Positions 15,078 through 24,178 are shown, counted from the first letter of the stretch. The stretch is DNA of 37,266 nucleotides from UBA5972 sp964466385 (GCA_964466385.1 CAYXNM010000006.1:1-37266), one strand, 5' to 3'. The notes: generated by a model from the letters alone, not told the origin. A program made the numbers and translations.

Positions 15078-16328
15078 TCAGGTCGCGGGGCGGATCAGCG
15101 CGTGGCGTTTCTTGCCGGCCGTCAGTTTCAGACCCTTTGCAATATCGTCGCGGGAATGCATCCGTGCCTGGGCCAGTTCCACATCGTCGATGCGCGCGCC
15201 ACCGCTGGCGATCAGGCGTTTGGCGTCCTTTCCCGAGGCGGCAAGACCGGCGCGCACAAAGAGGGCCGCACTTGAAATACCGTCGCCGATTTCGAGGTCC
15301 GTCAGGGTGATCGTGGTCAGATCGTCCCCAATTCCGCCCATTTCAAAAACCTCGCGGGCGGTTTTCTCTGCCGCCAGTGCCGCGGACGGGCCATGCGCAA
15401 GGGTTGTGACCGCGTTGGCCAGTTGGATCTTTGCCGCGTTGATTTCGGCCCCCTCCAGCGCGCCCAGACGTTCGCACTCATCAACAGGCAGTTCGGTGTA
15501 GAGCTTCAGGAACCGCCCCACATCGGCATCTGTCGTGTTGCGCCAGAATTGCCAGAATTCGTAAGGCGAGCGCATTTCGGCGTTGAGCCAGACCGCTCCC
15601 GTCGCGGATTTTCCCATTTTCCTGCCGTCGGATGTGGTCAGCAAAGGGGTCGTGAGGCCGAAAACCTCGCCCTCTAGCACGCGCCTTGTCAGGTCGATCC
15701 CATTGACGATATTGCCCCATTGATCCGATCCGCCCAATTGCAAACGGCAGCCGTAACGGCGGTTCAGCTCCATGAAATCATAGGCCTGAAGGATCATGTA
15801 GTTGAATTCGAGAAAGCTGAGGCTTTGTTCGCGATCGATCCTTGACTTGACGCTCTCAAAGCTGAGCATCCGGTTGACCGAAAAGTGCCGGCCGATGTCA
15901 CGCAGGAATTCCAGGTAGTTGAGATTGTCGAGCCATTCGGCATTGTTGACCATCCTGGCATCCGTCGGTCCGTCGCCGAACGAAAGATATGACGAAAAAA
16001 CCTGCCGGATTCCGGCGATATTGCTGTCGATCTGGTCTGCCGTCAGCAGAGGTCTTTCGTCCGCGCGAAAGCTGGGGTCGCCGACCTTGGTGGTGCCGCC
16101 GCCCATCAGGACCAGTGGCTTGTGGCCGGTTTTTTGCAGCCAGCGAAAGATCATGATCTGGATGAGGCTGCCCACATGCAGCGATTTTGCCGTTGCGTCA
16201 AAGCCGATATAGGCGGGCACGACCTCGTGGGACAGGATCTCGTCCAGCCCTTGCAGATCGGTGCAGTCCGCAAGGAAACCGCGGGTCTGCATTTCGTGCA
16301 GGAATTCGGATTTTGGGTGGTAGGTCAT
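15078..16328 (-). CDS. tyrS: Tyrosyl-tRNA synthetase
   Basis: Class I aminoacyl-tRNA synthetase charging tRNA-Tyr; 416 residues, normal for the bacterial TyrRS. YIGFDATAKSLHVGSLIQ (about 37-54) contains the HIGH-like HVGS motif, QLGGSDQWGNIVNGIDL (about 197-213) binds tyrosine, and GRKMGKSATG (about 236-245) is the KMSKS loop in its KMGKS form. The C-terminal S4-like RNA-binding segment is present (LIASGGARIDDVELAQ, about 370-385). Divergent from anmK, with 67 bases between the two starts. Convergent with the DUF3179 gene. Confidence 0.98.
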   Translation of the reverse strand: MTYHPKSEFLHEMQTRGFLADCTDLQGLDEILSHEVVPAYIGFDATAKSLHVGSLIQIMIFRWLQKTGHKPLVLMGGGTTKVGDPSFRADERPLLTADQIDSNIAGIRQVFSSYLSFGDGPTDARMVNNAEWLDNLNYLEFLRDIGRHFSVNRMLSFESVKSRIDREQSLSFLEFNYMILQAYDFMELNRRYGCRLQLGGSDQWGNIVNGIDLTRRVLEGEVFGLTTPLLTTSDGRKMGKSATGAVWLNAEMRSPYEFWQFWRNTTDADVGRFLKLYTELPVDECERLGALEGAEINAAKIQLANAVTTLAHGPSAALAAEKTAREVFEMGGIGDDLTTITLTDLEIGDGISSAALFVRAGLAASGKDAKRLIASGGARIDDVELAQARMHSRDDIAKGLKLTAGKKRHALIRPAT

Positions 16329-16395
16329 CGGTTTTGTCCATTGGCGTTTGGCCTTTGGTCTCTATACTCAAAGCAAGGCGGGGATGGAAAGGGCT

Positions 16396-17487
16396 ATGGC
16401 GGAAGAAGACGCGATTTGGGCACTTGGGTGCATGTCGGGAACCTCGATGGATGGGGTGGACGGCGCGATGGTGCTGACGGACGGGATCTCGGTGTTTGAG
16501 TTCGGGGCGACAGGCTATCGTCCGTATTCCAGCGCCGAAAAAGACGTGATTGCTGCCGCGCAGGGGCGTTGGCCGGGCGAAGACGGGGTCGCCGATGCCA
16601 CGCGGGTCATCCAGCGTGCGCACAAGGACCTGATCGCGCGATTCGGCGGCGTCGCGCTGATCGGGTTTCACGGCCAGACGCTGGCCCATGCGCCGGGCAC
16701 GCGCGGCACGCATCAGGCGGGCGATGGTGATCAGCTTGCCCGCGACACCGGGATTCCGGTCGTTTGGGATTTCAGGAAGGCCGATGTTGACGCGGGCGGG
16801 CAGGGCGCGCCGCTGGCGCCCTTTTACCATTTCGCGTTGGCGCGGCGGTTTTCGACCGGGCCGGTTGCGTTTCTCAATCTCGGGGGGGTGGGGAATGTCA
16901 CCTTCGTCAATCCGCTTGCACAATCGCCCGATGCGCCGGGCGCCGTGCTGGCGTTTGACACCGGTCCCGCCAACGCCCTGATGGATGATTTCGCCCGTTC
17001 CCGAACGGGGCTTGCCTGTGACTATGGCGGGGCGCTGGCGGGGTTGGGGCAGGTCGATGCAGCCATCCTTGCCGCTTTCATGGAGCATCCTTATTTTTCG
17101 CAAACCCCGCCAAAATCGCTTGATCGCAACACGTTTGGCGATCTCGTCACAAGCGTTGCGGGGCTTTCGGACAGCGACGGGCTGGCGACGCTGGCCGCGG
17201 CCACCGTTGCATCCGTCGACGCGGCCTTTCGCTTTGCCCCGCGAAAGGCTGAAAAGGTTCTCGTCGCCGGCGGCGGGCGCAAGAACGCGCACCTGATGCA
17301 AACGCTCTCACATCGTCTCGACCCACCTGTAACGAGCGTCGACGAAAACGGCATGGACGGCGACATGCTGGAAGCGCAGGCCTTTGCCTATCTGGCGGTG
17401 CGGGCGAAAAACGGGTTCACCCTTTCCGCGCCGGGATCGACCGGCGTGCCGCAGGCCTTGTCGGGCGGTCGCCTGAGCCCCCCCTGA
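16396..17487 (+). CDS. anmK: Anhydro-N-acetylmuramic acid kinase
   Basis: Phosphorylates and opens 1,6-anhydro-MurNAc during peptidoglycan recycling. The 363-residue protein starts close to the family hallmark LGCMSGTSMDGVDGAM (about 10-25), an ATPase-domain phosphate loop. GFHGQTLAHAPG (about 91-102) and FLNLGGVGNVTFV (about 159-171) follow, and KVLVAGGGRKNAHLM (about 287-301) is the adenosine-binding motif. The ATG at 16396 is chosen because GGAAAGGG lies just upstream and the MSGT motif falls at the expected distance; ATGs at 16384 and 16348 are possible alternatives. Divergent from tyrS, ending 2 bases before the convergent cupin gene. Confidence 0.96.
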   Translation: MAEEDAIWALGCMSGTSMDGVDGAMVLTDGISVFEFGATGYRPYSSAEKDVIAAAQGRWPGEDGVADATRVIQRAHKDLIARFGGVALIGFHGQTLAHAPGTRGTHQAGDGDQLARDTGIPVVWDFRKADVDAGGQGAPLAPFYHFALARRFSTGPVAFLNLGGVGNVTFVNPLAQSPDAPGAVLAFDTGPANALMDDFARSRTGLACDYGGALAGLGQVDAAILAAFMEHPYFSQTPPKSLDRNTFGDLVTSVAGLSDSDGLATLAAATVASVDAAFRFAPRKAEKVLVAGGGRKNAHLMQTLSHRLDPPVTSVDENGMDGDMLEAQAFAYLAVRAKNGFTLSAPGSTGVPQALSGGRLSPP

Positions 17488-17489
17488 CG

Positions 17490-17933
17490 TCAGCTTTTGG
17501 GCGCGGGATCAACGGGGATATCAAAACCTGGCGGGGCCAGTTCGAACCCTTCGAACTCAAAGCCCGGCGTGACGGTGCATCCAGCCAGGGTCCAGGCCCC
17601 GGTGCTCCGGGCCGCCTGCCAGACACCTTTGGGCACGATCGCCTGCGGGCGCGCGCCATTTGCAATATCCGCGCCCAGATGAAACCTGCTTGCGGGCTGC
17701 GTTTCGGCCGGTGCCATGAAGAGATCAAGCGGCGCGCCCGCGTAGAAATGCCAAACCTCGACCGCATCAACGCGATGCCAGCGGGATTTCTGACCCTTTT
17801 CAAGCAGATAGTAGATAGACGTTCCCATTGGGCGTTTGTTCGCCCTGTCGACGGATTGCCATGTTTGCCGATACCAGCCGCCCTCGGGATGGGGGGCAAG
17901 TTCAAGTGCGGAAATGATCTGAGCGGCGGTCAT
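17490..17933 (-). CDS. Cupin-fold DUF985 family protein
   Basis: 147-residue single-domain cupin of the DUF985 / cupin_5 type. HPEGGWYRQTW (about residues 14-24), TSIYYLLEKGQKSRWHRVDA (about 38-57) and EVWHFYAGAPLDL (about 59-71) match the family's conserved blocks; the two histidines and glutamate could bind a metal. C-terminal WTLAGCTVTPGFEFEGFEL is also typical. The catalytic role of the family is not settled; a link to sugar or small-molecule isomerisation is only suggested by the fold. Located 18 bases downstream of eno on the same strand, so probably co-transcribed with it, and 2 bases from the convergent anmK stop. Confidence 0.87.
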   Translation of the reverse strand: MTAAQIISALELAPHPEGGWYRQTWQSVDRANKRPMGTSIYYLLEKGQKSRWHRVDAVEVWHFYAGAPLDLFMAPAETQPASRFHLGADIANGARPQAIVPKGVWQAARSTGAWTLAGCTVTPGFEFEGFELAPPGFDIPVDPAPKS

Positions 17934-17951
17934 CCGGGGGTGCCCGCGCCC

Positions 17952-19226
17952 TCAGCGCAGGATCGAGCGCCCGGCATAGCGGGCAGTTTCGTCCAGCATT
18001 TCTTCGATTCGCATCAACTGGTTGTACTTTGCCAGCCGATCCGAGCGTGACAGCGATCCGGTCTTGATCTGGCCGCAATTGGTGGCGACCGCAAGGTCGG
18101 CGATGGTGGCGTCCTCGGTCTCGCCGGAGCGGTGGCTCATGACGCAGGTGTACCCGGCCCGATGCGCCATTTCGACGGCGGCCAGAGTCTCGGTCAGCGT
18201 GCCAATCTGGTTGACCTTGACCAGAAGCGAATTCGCACAGCCCTGTGTGATCCCGTCAGACAGACGCACGGGGTTGGTGACAAAGAGGTCGTCCCCCACC
18301 AACTGGCATTTATCGCCGATCCGATCCGTCAGGATCTTCCAGCCCTCCCAGTCGTCCTCGGCCATGCCGTCTTCGATCGAGATGATGGGATAGGACGCGG
18401 CCAGTGCGGCAAGGTAGTCGGCATTCTCTGACGATGACAGGTTCTTGCCTTCACCCGTCATGTTGTAAACGCCGTCGTCGAAATATTCGGTGGCCGCGCA
18501 ATCCAGCGCCAGGACCACGTCCTGACCCGGTTCATAGCCCGCCTTGTCGATTGATTTCATTATGAAATCTATCGCTTCGGTGGTCGATCTCAGATTAGGT
18601 GCGAACCCGCCCTCATCGCCGATTCCGGTGTTAAGACCGGCGCCGGACAATTCCCGTTTCAGGGTCTGGAATATCTCGGACCCCATACGGACAGCTTCGG
18701 CGATCGAGGCGGCGGCGATCGGCATGATCATGAATTCCTGAATGTCGATCGGGTTGTCGGCGTGCTCGCCACCGTTGATGATGTTCATCATCGGAACCGG
18801 CATAACCCGCGCCGAAGTTCCCCCGACATAACGAAACAGTGGCTGGGCCGAAAAGTCGGCCGCGGCCTTGGCCGTCGCCAGCGAGACGCCCAGGATGGCG
18901 TTGGCCCCCAGACGGCCCTTGTTTTCAGTGCCATCCAGATCGATCATCGCCTCGTCAAGGGCGACCTGATCCATGGCGTCGGTTCCAAGCAGGCATTCCG
19001 CGATCTCGCCATTGACCGAGGCGACCGCCTCCAGCACGCCCTTGCCGCCATAGCGCGCCTTGTCCCCGTCACGCAGTTCAACGGCCTCATGCGCCCCGGT
19101 TGATGCCCCGGACGGCACCGCCGCGCGCCCCATGGTGCCGTCTTCCAGTGTGACATCGACCTCGACCGTCGGATTGCCGCGGCTGTCGAGGATTTCGCGG
19201 GCGCAGATATCTATAATGGCGCTCAT
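17952..19226 (-). CDS. eno: Enolase
   Basis: Glycolytic and gluconeogenic enzyme interconverting 2-phosphoglycerate and phosphoenolpyruvate. The 424-residue protein shows AREILDSRGNPTVEVDV (about 8-24), PSGASTGAHEAVELRDGD (about 38-55) with the mobile loop, and MNIINGGEHADNPIDIQEFM (about 147-166). SHRSGETEDATIADLAVATN (about 362-381) contains the enolase signature, and the catalytic lysine lies in LLVKVNQIGTLTE (about 333-345). All landmarks and length are normal. The start has AGGAG about 10 bases upstream. Upstream by 74 bases is the fur-type gene on the same strand; the cupin gene follows closely. Confidence 0.98.
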   Translation of the reverse strand: MSAIIDICAREILDSRGNPTVEVDVTLEDGTMGRAAVPSGASTGAHEAVELRDGDKARYGGKGVLEAVASVNGEIAECLLGTDAMDQVALDEAMIDLDGTENKGRLGANAILGVSLATAKAAADFSAQPLFRYVGGTSARVMPVPMMNIINGGEHADNPIDIQEFMIMPIAAASIAEAVRMGSEIFQTLKRELSGAGLNTGIGDEGGFAPNLRSTTEAIDFIMKSIDKAGYEPGQDVVLALDCAATEYFDDGVYNMTGEGKNLSSSENADYLAALAASYPIISIEDGMAEDDWEGWKILTDRIGDKCQLVGDDLFVTNPVRLSDGITQGCANSLLVKVNQIGTLTETLAAVEMAHRAGYTCVMSHRSGETEDATIADLAVATNCGQIKTGSLSRSDRLAKYNQLMRIEEMLDETARYAGRSILR

Positions 19227-19300
19227 TCTTGAGAACTCCTGGTTGGATTTCGCGTTGCTGTCGGCTGTTTAACGCGACCCCGGAAAAAGGGAAAGAGCGT

Positions 19301-19717
19301 TCAGGGTTTCTTGATCGGAACGCCGTAAAGTTCCATGCGGTGACCCTTGAGCTCATATCCCAGTCGTTTGGCGATCTTTTCCTGCAGGGCTTCGATCTCG
19401 GGGTCGGCGAATTCGATCACTTCGCCGGATTTCATGTCAAAGAGGTGATCGTGATGATCCCGGTCCGCGTCTTCGTACCGGGCACGGCCATCGCCGAATT
19501 CCAGACGATCAAGGATGCCCAATTCTTCGAACAGTTTGACGGTCCGGTAAACCGTCGCCAGCGATATGCCCGCGTCAATCAACGCGGCGCGGGCGTATAT
19601 TTCCTCGGCGTCGGGGTGATCGCGCGCATCATCCAGAACCTGTGCGATAACCCGGCGCTGACCGGTCATCCGCAAATCCCGGGCCTCGCACCGTGCAATG
19701 ATCGATCTTGGATGCAA
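19301..19717 (-). CDS. Fur-family metalloregulator of the alphaproteobacterial Fur/Mur type
   Basis: About 138 residues in the chosen form. The DNA-binding domain reads RMTGQRRVIAQVLDDA through GISLATVYRTVKLFEELGI, followed by metal-site residues in RYEDADRDHHDHLFD. The segment after the histidines is MKSGEVIEFADPEIEALQ, without the CxxC pairs of gammaproteobacterial Fur. That matches Fur/Mur proteins of rhizobia and Rhodobacterales, many of which sense manganese and control Mn transport; metal specificity here is inferred. The start is uncertain: the frame is open far upstream without an ATG until it runs into the antiporter gene. I chose the TTG at 19717 from family length; a later ATG at MTGQRR is possible. 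An iron-binding periplasmic protein lies 3.4 kb away. Confidence 0.85.
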   Translation of the reverse strand: MHPRSIIARCEARDLRMTGQRRVIAQVLDDARDHPDAEEIYARAALIDAGISLATVYRTVKLFEELGILDRLEFGDGRARYEDADRDHHDHLFDMKSGEVIEFADPEIEALQEKIAKRLGYELKGHRMELYGVPIKKP

Positions 19718-19791
19718 ACCGGTCCCCAATCCTGCCGTTGCCCCGGTTTTAGCGAAACCCAACCCAGGGGAACAGACAAAAATGAAACCGC

Positions 19792-21039
19792 TCAGACAAG
19801 TTCGGGTTCCCGTCCGATGCGTTTTGCCAGGGGGGCGATGGTCAGACCCTGCACGATGATCGAAAAGAGGACAACAACGTAGGTCGCGCTGAGGATGATC
19901 GGGCGGAATTCTCCCGCTGGCAGGGACAGGGCCAGGGCAACCGAAATACCGCCCTTCAGCCCCCCCCATGTCATGATGGGAATGACACCTTTCGAAAAAG
20001 CGCGAAACGGGCGCAGCAGCGTGACGGGCACCGCGACAGCGACGAAACGCGCAAGCAGCGACAGGCCGATGGCAATCGCACCGCCCGCCAGCGCGTCGAG
20101 TGAAAAGACCAGCGCCAGAACCTCGATCCCGATCATCAGGAACAAAACGGCGTTAAGGATTTCGTCGATCAGTTTCCAAAAGGCGTCAAGATAGGCCCGC
20201 GTCTGTTCGGACATGCCGTGTTTCTTGCCCACACCGCCGATGAAAAGCCCGGCGACCACAGCCATGATCGGCCCCGAGGTATGCAAGGAAACGGCCAGTT
20301 CGTAGCCGCCGAATGCCAGCCCGAGCGAGATCAGAACCTCCAGCGCATAATCATCGATCCGCTTCATGACCTGAAAGGTCAGCCAGCCAAGGACCGCACC
20401 AAGGAGCGCACCGCCAAGTGCCTCCTTAACGAACAGACGCACCGCTTCGGAAATACCCGCGCCATGTCCGTCGCCAACCGGGAACGCCATGCCGACGAGA
20501 ATGAGAAAGACGACATAGCCAACGCCGTCGTTGAACAGACTTTCCCCCGCGATCTTGGTTTCCAGCGATTTGTGCAAACTCGCCTCGCGCAGAACGCCCA
20601 GAACCGCAACCGGATCGGTCGGGGAAATGAGCGCGCCAAAGACCAGCGCCACGATCAGCGGAACACCCGTCACCAGTGAAAACCCGACCCCCGCGACCAG
20701 TGTCGACAACAGAACGCCCATGGTCGCCATCAGAAAGACAATGCGCCCCTGTGTGCGCAGATCCTCCATCTTGACATGGAGCGCCCCGGCAAAGAGCAAC
20801 AGGCCCAGCATCCCTTCCAGAAGCGTTCTGGAAAAATCCAGGTCTTCGATCTCGACCCTGAGCTTGGCAACGATCTCAAACCGGGGCAGCAAATAATCCA
20901 GCCCCATAAGGGCAAGCGACGCCAACAGGGCAACCACCAGGATTCCGATCGATTGCGGCAGGCGCAAAAAGAAATAATTGATGACCCCGAACAACCCCGC
21001 CAAAACGATCAGGAGTGCGGAAACTTCAAGAACTGACAT
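19792..21039 (-). CDS. CPA1-family Na+/H+ antiporter
   Basis: 415-residue integral membrane protein with about 12 hydrophobic segments, a cation:proton antiporter. ALVFGALISPTDPVAVLGVL (about 130-149) includes the SPTDPVA motif of the CPA1 family, and GESLFNDGVGYVVFLIL (about 163-179) carries the ESLFNDG motif with the ion-translocating Asp. Late segments include ITWGGLKGGISVALALSLP (about 355-373), also typical. The ATG at 21039 follows AGGATCCGAAG; an upstream in-frame start at 21150 adds 37 residues without a membrane segment and is less likely. It lies 74 bases upstream of the fur-type gene on the same strand; co-transcription is possible but unproven. Confidence 0.93.
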   Translation of the reverse strand: MSVLEVSALLIVLAGLFGVINYFFLRLPQSIGILVVALLASLALMGLDYLLPRFEIVAKLRVEIEDLDFSRTLLEGMLGLLLFAGALHVKMEDLRTQGRIVFLMATMGVLLSTLVAGVGFSLVTGVPLIVALVFGALISPTDPVAVLGVLREASLHKSLETKIAGESLFNDGVGYVVFLILVGMAFPVGDGHGAGISEAVRLFVKEALGGALLGAVLGWLTFQVMKRIDDYALEVLISLGLAFGGYELAVSLHTSGPIMAVVAGLFIGGVGKKHGMSEQTRAYLDAFWKLIDEILNAVLFLMIGIEVLALVFSLDALAGGAIAIGLSLLARFVAVAVPVTLLRPFRAFSKGVIPIMTWGGLKGGISVALALSLPAGEFRPIILSATYVVVLFSIIVQGLTIAPLAKRIGREPELV

Positions 21040-21201
21040 CTTCGGATCCTTTGGGCCGGGAGATTTCGCCCCGTTATGCCGATCCCACGCGCAAAGTCCA
21101 CGACCCGGCGCGTGTTTCGGGTTGACGCTCTTCAGTTTGCACAACACCATCCGCCGCGCAAGCTGTCCGCGTGGGTCAGGCCATTCAAGTGCAGGGAACC
21201 G

Positions 21202-22125
21202 ATGATTTTGGACAAGAAGAACAGGGTCGATCTTTTTGGCGGCACGGTCTTATTGCTGTTTTCCGGCGTGTTGGGGCTCAACCAGGTATTGATCAAACTG
21301 GTCAACGAAGGTCTGCAACCTGTTTTCAGCGCCGGTCTGCGGTCCGCCGTGGCGCTGGTTTTCGTACTTGGATACGCGCTTTGGCGTCGAAAAAGGCTCA
21401 GCATTCGTGACGGCAGTCTGGTTGCCGGGCTGGTGACGGGCACGTTGTTCGCAACCGAGTTCGTCTTTTTGTTCCTGGCCCTGGATTACACAACCGTCAC
21501 ACGGGTTTCGATCTTCTTTTATTCGATGCCGATCTGGATGACGATCGGGGCGCATTTTTTCCTGCCGGACCAGCGGATGACCGCGACGAAACTCATGGGG
21601 CTGTTGCTTGCGATGGCTGGCGTCGTCTGGGCCTTTGCGGACCGCGGCACCGGTGGCGGCAGCATCGTCGGCGATATCCTGTGCACTTTGGGGGCGATTT
21701 GCTGGGCTGCGATCGGATTGAGCGCGCGCGTCAGCCGGCTGAACCGGTCAACGCCCGAGATGCAGTTGATCTATCAACTGGCGGTGTCCGCCGTGATCCT
21801 GTTGCCGCTCTCGCTGTTTTTCGGTCCGTTGGTGCGGGCGCTTGAACTCTGGCATCTCGGCGTATTCGCCTTCATGACGATCGGCGTGGTTTCCGTCGGG
21901 TTTCTGGTGTGGTTCTGGGTCTTGTCGATTTACCCCGCGTCCGAGGTTGCCTCCTACAGTTTCCTCGCTCCGGTTTTCGGGGTGGTCTTTGGCTGGTTTA
22001 TTCTTGGGGAAGACCTGGGTGTGACGATTGTCGGCGCACTGGCGCTGGTTTCGTTCGGAATTGTGCTGATCAACCGGCGCCCCAGGGATCAAAGCCGGGC
22101 CAGCCTTTCCGTCAGGAGCCGATAG
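21202..22125 (+). CDS. EamA-family (DMT superfamily) transporter
   Basis: 307-residue membrane protein with about ten hydrophobic segments arranged as two EamA repeats. The first begins FGGTVLLLFSGVLGLNQVLI and ends near LLLAMAGVVWAFAD; the second spans GDILCTLGAICWAAIGL to ALALVSFGIVLINRRP. Such proteins usually export metabolites or amino acids, but the substrate cannot be read from sequence. The ATG at 21202 is preceded by GCAGGGAACC; the frame extends upstream to 21076 without a membrane segment. Its last 37 bases overlap the end of the convergent nucleoside hydrolase gene. Confidence 0.9.
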   Translation: MILDKKNRVDLFGGTVLLLFSGVLGLNQVLIKLVNEGLQPVFSAGLRSAVALVFVLGYALWRRKRLSIRDGSLVAGLVTGTLFATEFVFLFLALDYTTVTRVSIFFYSMPIWMTIGAHFFLPDQRMTATKLMGLLLAMAGVVWAFADRGTGGGSIVGDILCTLGAICWAAIGLSARVSRLNRSTPEMQLIYQLAVSAVILLPLSLFFGPLVRALELWHLGVFAFMTIGVVSVGFLVWFWVLSIYPASEVASYSFLAPVFGVVFGWFILGEDLGVTIVGALALVSFGIVLINRRPRDQSRASLSVRSR

Positions 22126-23024
22126 AAACCATCCGCGTCCACACGGCCCATGAACAGCGTATTGGCAGGCCGGTCGGTCACCCGCCACCAGTCCGCGACC
22201 GTCATGCCAAGCGTCAGATCCGATTTTGTTTCGATTTCCACGTTGATCCTGCGCCCTTCAAAAAGATCGGGCTTCAGAAGATAGGCGATGACGCAGGGGT
22301 CGTGAAGCGGTGCGCCGTTGGCCCCGTATTTTTCCATGTCGAACCGCTCAAAGAAATCCGTCAGTTCCGCGACGGCCGTGCCAACGCGGGTATTGAGGGC
22401 ACGAAAAGCGTCGATACGGGCGCGCGTCGTCAGGGCCTGATGCGTGACGTCAAGCGGCATCATGACAATCTCGACCCCGGATTTAAGAACGATTTCCGCT
22501 GCTTCCGGGTCGACATAAATGTTGAATTCAGCGGCGGGCGTGATGTTGCCGACTTCAAAATAGGCCCCGCCCATCAAAACAATTTCCGCGATTCTGGGGA
22601 CGATATCGGGCGCGCGCGTCATCGCGGTCGCGAGATTGGTGAGCGGGCCAAGCGCGCACAGGGTTATGGTGTTCTTCGGTGACTGGCGGACCGTCCGGAT
22701 GATGAAATCAACCGCATGGCCCGGCGCCAATGTCATCTTCGGGTCGGGCAGATCAGGGCCGTCAAGACCCGTTCGGCCATGCACGTGTTCAGCCGTCACC
22801 AGCGCGCGATTCATCGGACGCTCGCACCCCGCGTAAACCGCAACATCCGCGCGGTTCGCCAATTCGCAGATTTTCCGGGCATTGAGTTCGGTCAGGGCCA
22901 GCGGGACGTTTCCGGCGACCGCCGTCAGCCCCAGCACTTCAAGCTCGGGCGCGGCTAGCGCCAACAGGATGGCGACGGCGTCATCCTGACCCGGATCCGT
23001 GTCGATGATGATTTTTCGCGCCAT
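22089..23024 (-). CDS. Inosine/uridine-preferring nucleoside hydrolase family protein
   Basis: 311-residue enzyme expected to hydrolyse ribonucleosides to base plus ribose. IIIDTDPGQDDAVAILLAL (residues 5-23) is the family calcium-binding DTDPGxDD motif, VAGNVPLALTELNARKI (about 36-52) carries the substrate-contact Asn, and GAPLHDPCVIAYLL (about 236-249) contains the conserved HDP. FNIYVDPEAAEIVLKSG (about 165-181) is also typical. Length is normal. The start at 23024 has GGGGAG about 6 bases upstream. It follows the iron-binding protein gene by 71 bases on the same strand and overlaps the DMT transporter 3' end. Purine versus pyrimidine preference is not readable. Confidence 0.94.
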   Translation of the reverse strand: MARKIIIDTDPGQDDAVAILLALAAPELEVLGLTAVAGNVPLALTELNARKICELANRADVAVYAGCERPMNRALVTAEHVHGRTGLDGPDLPDPKMTLAPGHAVDFIIRTVRQSPKNTITLCALGPLTNLATAMTRAPDIVPRIAEIVLMGGAYFEVGNITPAAEFNIYVDPEAAEIVLKSGVEIVMMPLDVTHQALTTRARIDAFRALNTRVGTAVAELTDFFERFDMEKYGANGAPLHDPCVIAYLLKPDLFEGRRINVEIETKSDLTLGMTVADWWRVTDRPANTLFMGRVDADGFYRLLTERLARL

Positions 23025-23095
23025 GCTTCTCCCCGAGCCAACCTCCTAGTCCTGCCGTGACCCATGGTGTTTGTCCAGCGCAATCGGGCGGCGTG

Positions 23096-24106
23096 TCAGT
23101 TGTCGAACCCGACTTCTTCGACCAGTTGCAGGGCGCGGCCCCTGAGGGCAGCAATGTCGATCAGATCCAGCGGGTCCGGATCAAGCGGACCCCAGGAGTC
23201 CACCAGCGGCGAAATGTCGGCCCCGGGCATCAGCGGGTATTCGTAATTTCCCTGCGCATACAGGCTTTGGGCGCGCGACGACGACAGGAATTCCATCAGT
23301 TTTTGCGCATTTTCACGATGCGGTGCGGCGGCCGTCATGGCCATGCCGGAAAGGTTGACATGCGACCCCCCGTTTTCGAACACCGGAAAAGATATCCTGA
23401 CCGCGTCGGCCCACGCCTTTTGCGCGGGCTTCGCCAGCATCGCGCCCATATAATAGGTGTTTCCGATCGAAATATCGCATTGTCCCGCCCAGATCGCCTT
23501 GATCTGCCCGCGGTCGTTTCCCTGCGGTTTGCGTGCCAGATTGCCGTGGAGTCCCTTCAGCCACGCGCGCGTGTCCTCCGCGCCGTGGTGGGCGATGAAA
23601 GCGGCGATCAGGGCCAGATTATAGGCGTGCGTTCCGGATCGAACGCAGATGCGACCGCGCCATTTGGGTTGGGCAAGATCCTCGTAAGTTGTGATTTCCC
23701 CGGGTTCGACGCGCGACTTGGAGGCAAAGACGACACGCGCGCGCGCGGTCAGGCCGAACCACTGGTTTTCAGGGTCGCGGTATTTCGCCGGAATGTTTGC
23801 GTTGAGAATGTCACTGGAAACGGGTTGCGTGACCCCGGCGTTCACAATGGCGCTGAGGCGCGCGATATCCACCGTTAGAACCACGTCCGCAGGTGAACGT
23901 TTCCCTTCGGCGACCAGTTTTTCGACAAGACCCTTGTTGAGAAAAACCACGTTCACCTTGATCCCGGACGCCTTGGTAAACGCCTCAAAAATCGGTTTGA
24001 CCAGTTCCGGTTGCCGGTAGGAATAAACGTTGACCTCGTCCGCGCGTGCGGGGAGTGCCGAAGCGAAAATCAGGGCGACAAGAATGGAAAAGAGTTGACG
24101 GGGCAT
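23096..24106 (-). CDS. Periplasmic iron(III)-binding protein of an ABC transporter (FbpA/FutA type)
   Basis: 336-residue extracellular solute-binding protein. Residues 1-22 form a signal peptide ending ALPARA. The mature protein starts DEVNVYSYRQPELVKPIFEA, the usual FbpA/FutA opening, and SIGNTYYMGAML (about 226-237) has the Tyr-Tyr pair that co-ordinates ferric iron in this family. The frame extends 20 residues upstream but lacks signal-peptide character, so the ATG at 24106 is used. No permease (FbpB) or ATPase (FbpC) gene is adjacent: the neighbours are mazG and a nucleoside hydrolase. It may therefore serve a transporter encoded elsewhere. A minus-strand TTGACA lies about 55 bases upstream; no clear Fur, RirA or Irr box seen. 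Confidence 0.92.
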   Translation of the reverse strand: MPRQLFSILVALIFASALPARADEVNVYSYRQPELVKPIFEAFTKASGIKVNVVFLNKGLVEKLVAEGKRSPADVVLTVDIARLSAIVNAGVTQPVSSDILNANIPAKYRDPENQWFGLTARARVVFASKSRVEPGEITTYEDLAQPKWRGRICVRSGTHAYNLALIAAFIAHHGAEDTRAWLKGLHGNLARKPQGNDRGQIKAIWAGQCDISIGNTYYMGAMLAKPAQKAWADAVRISFPVFENGGSHVNLSGMAMTAAAPHRENAQKLMEFLSSSRAQSLYAQGNYEYPLMPGADISPLVDSWGPLDPDPLDLIDIAALRGRALQLVEEVGFDN

Positions 24107-24178
24107 GGGTCCGAACCGGTTGCTGACGTTTCCCGAACATTTGCCCTTGACGGGGCGTGCTGTCAATACCTGATTAAA

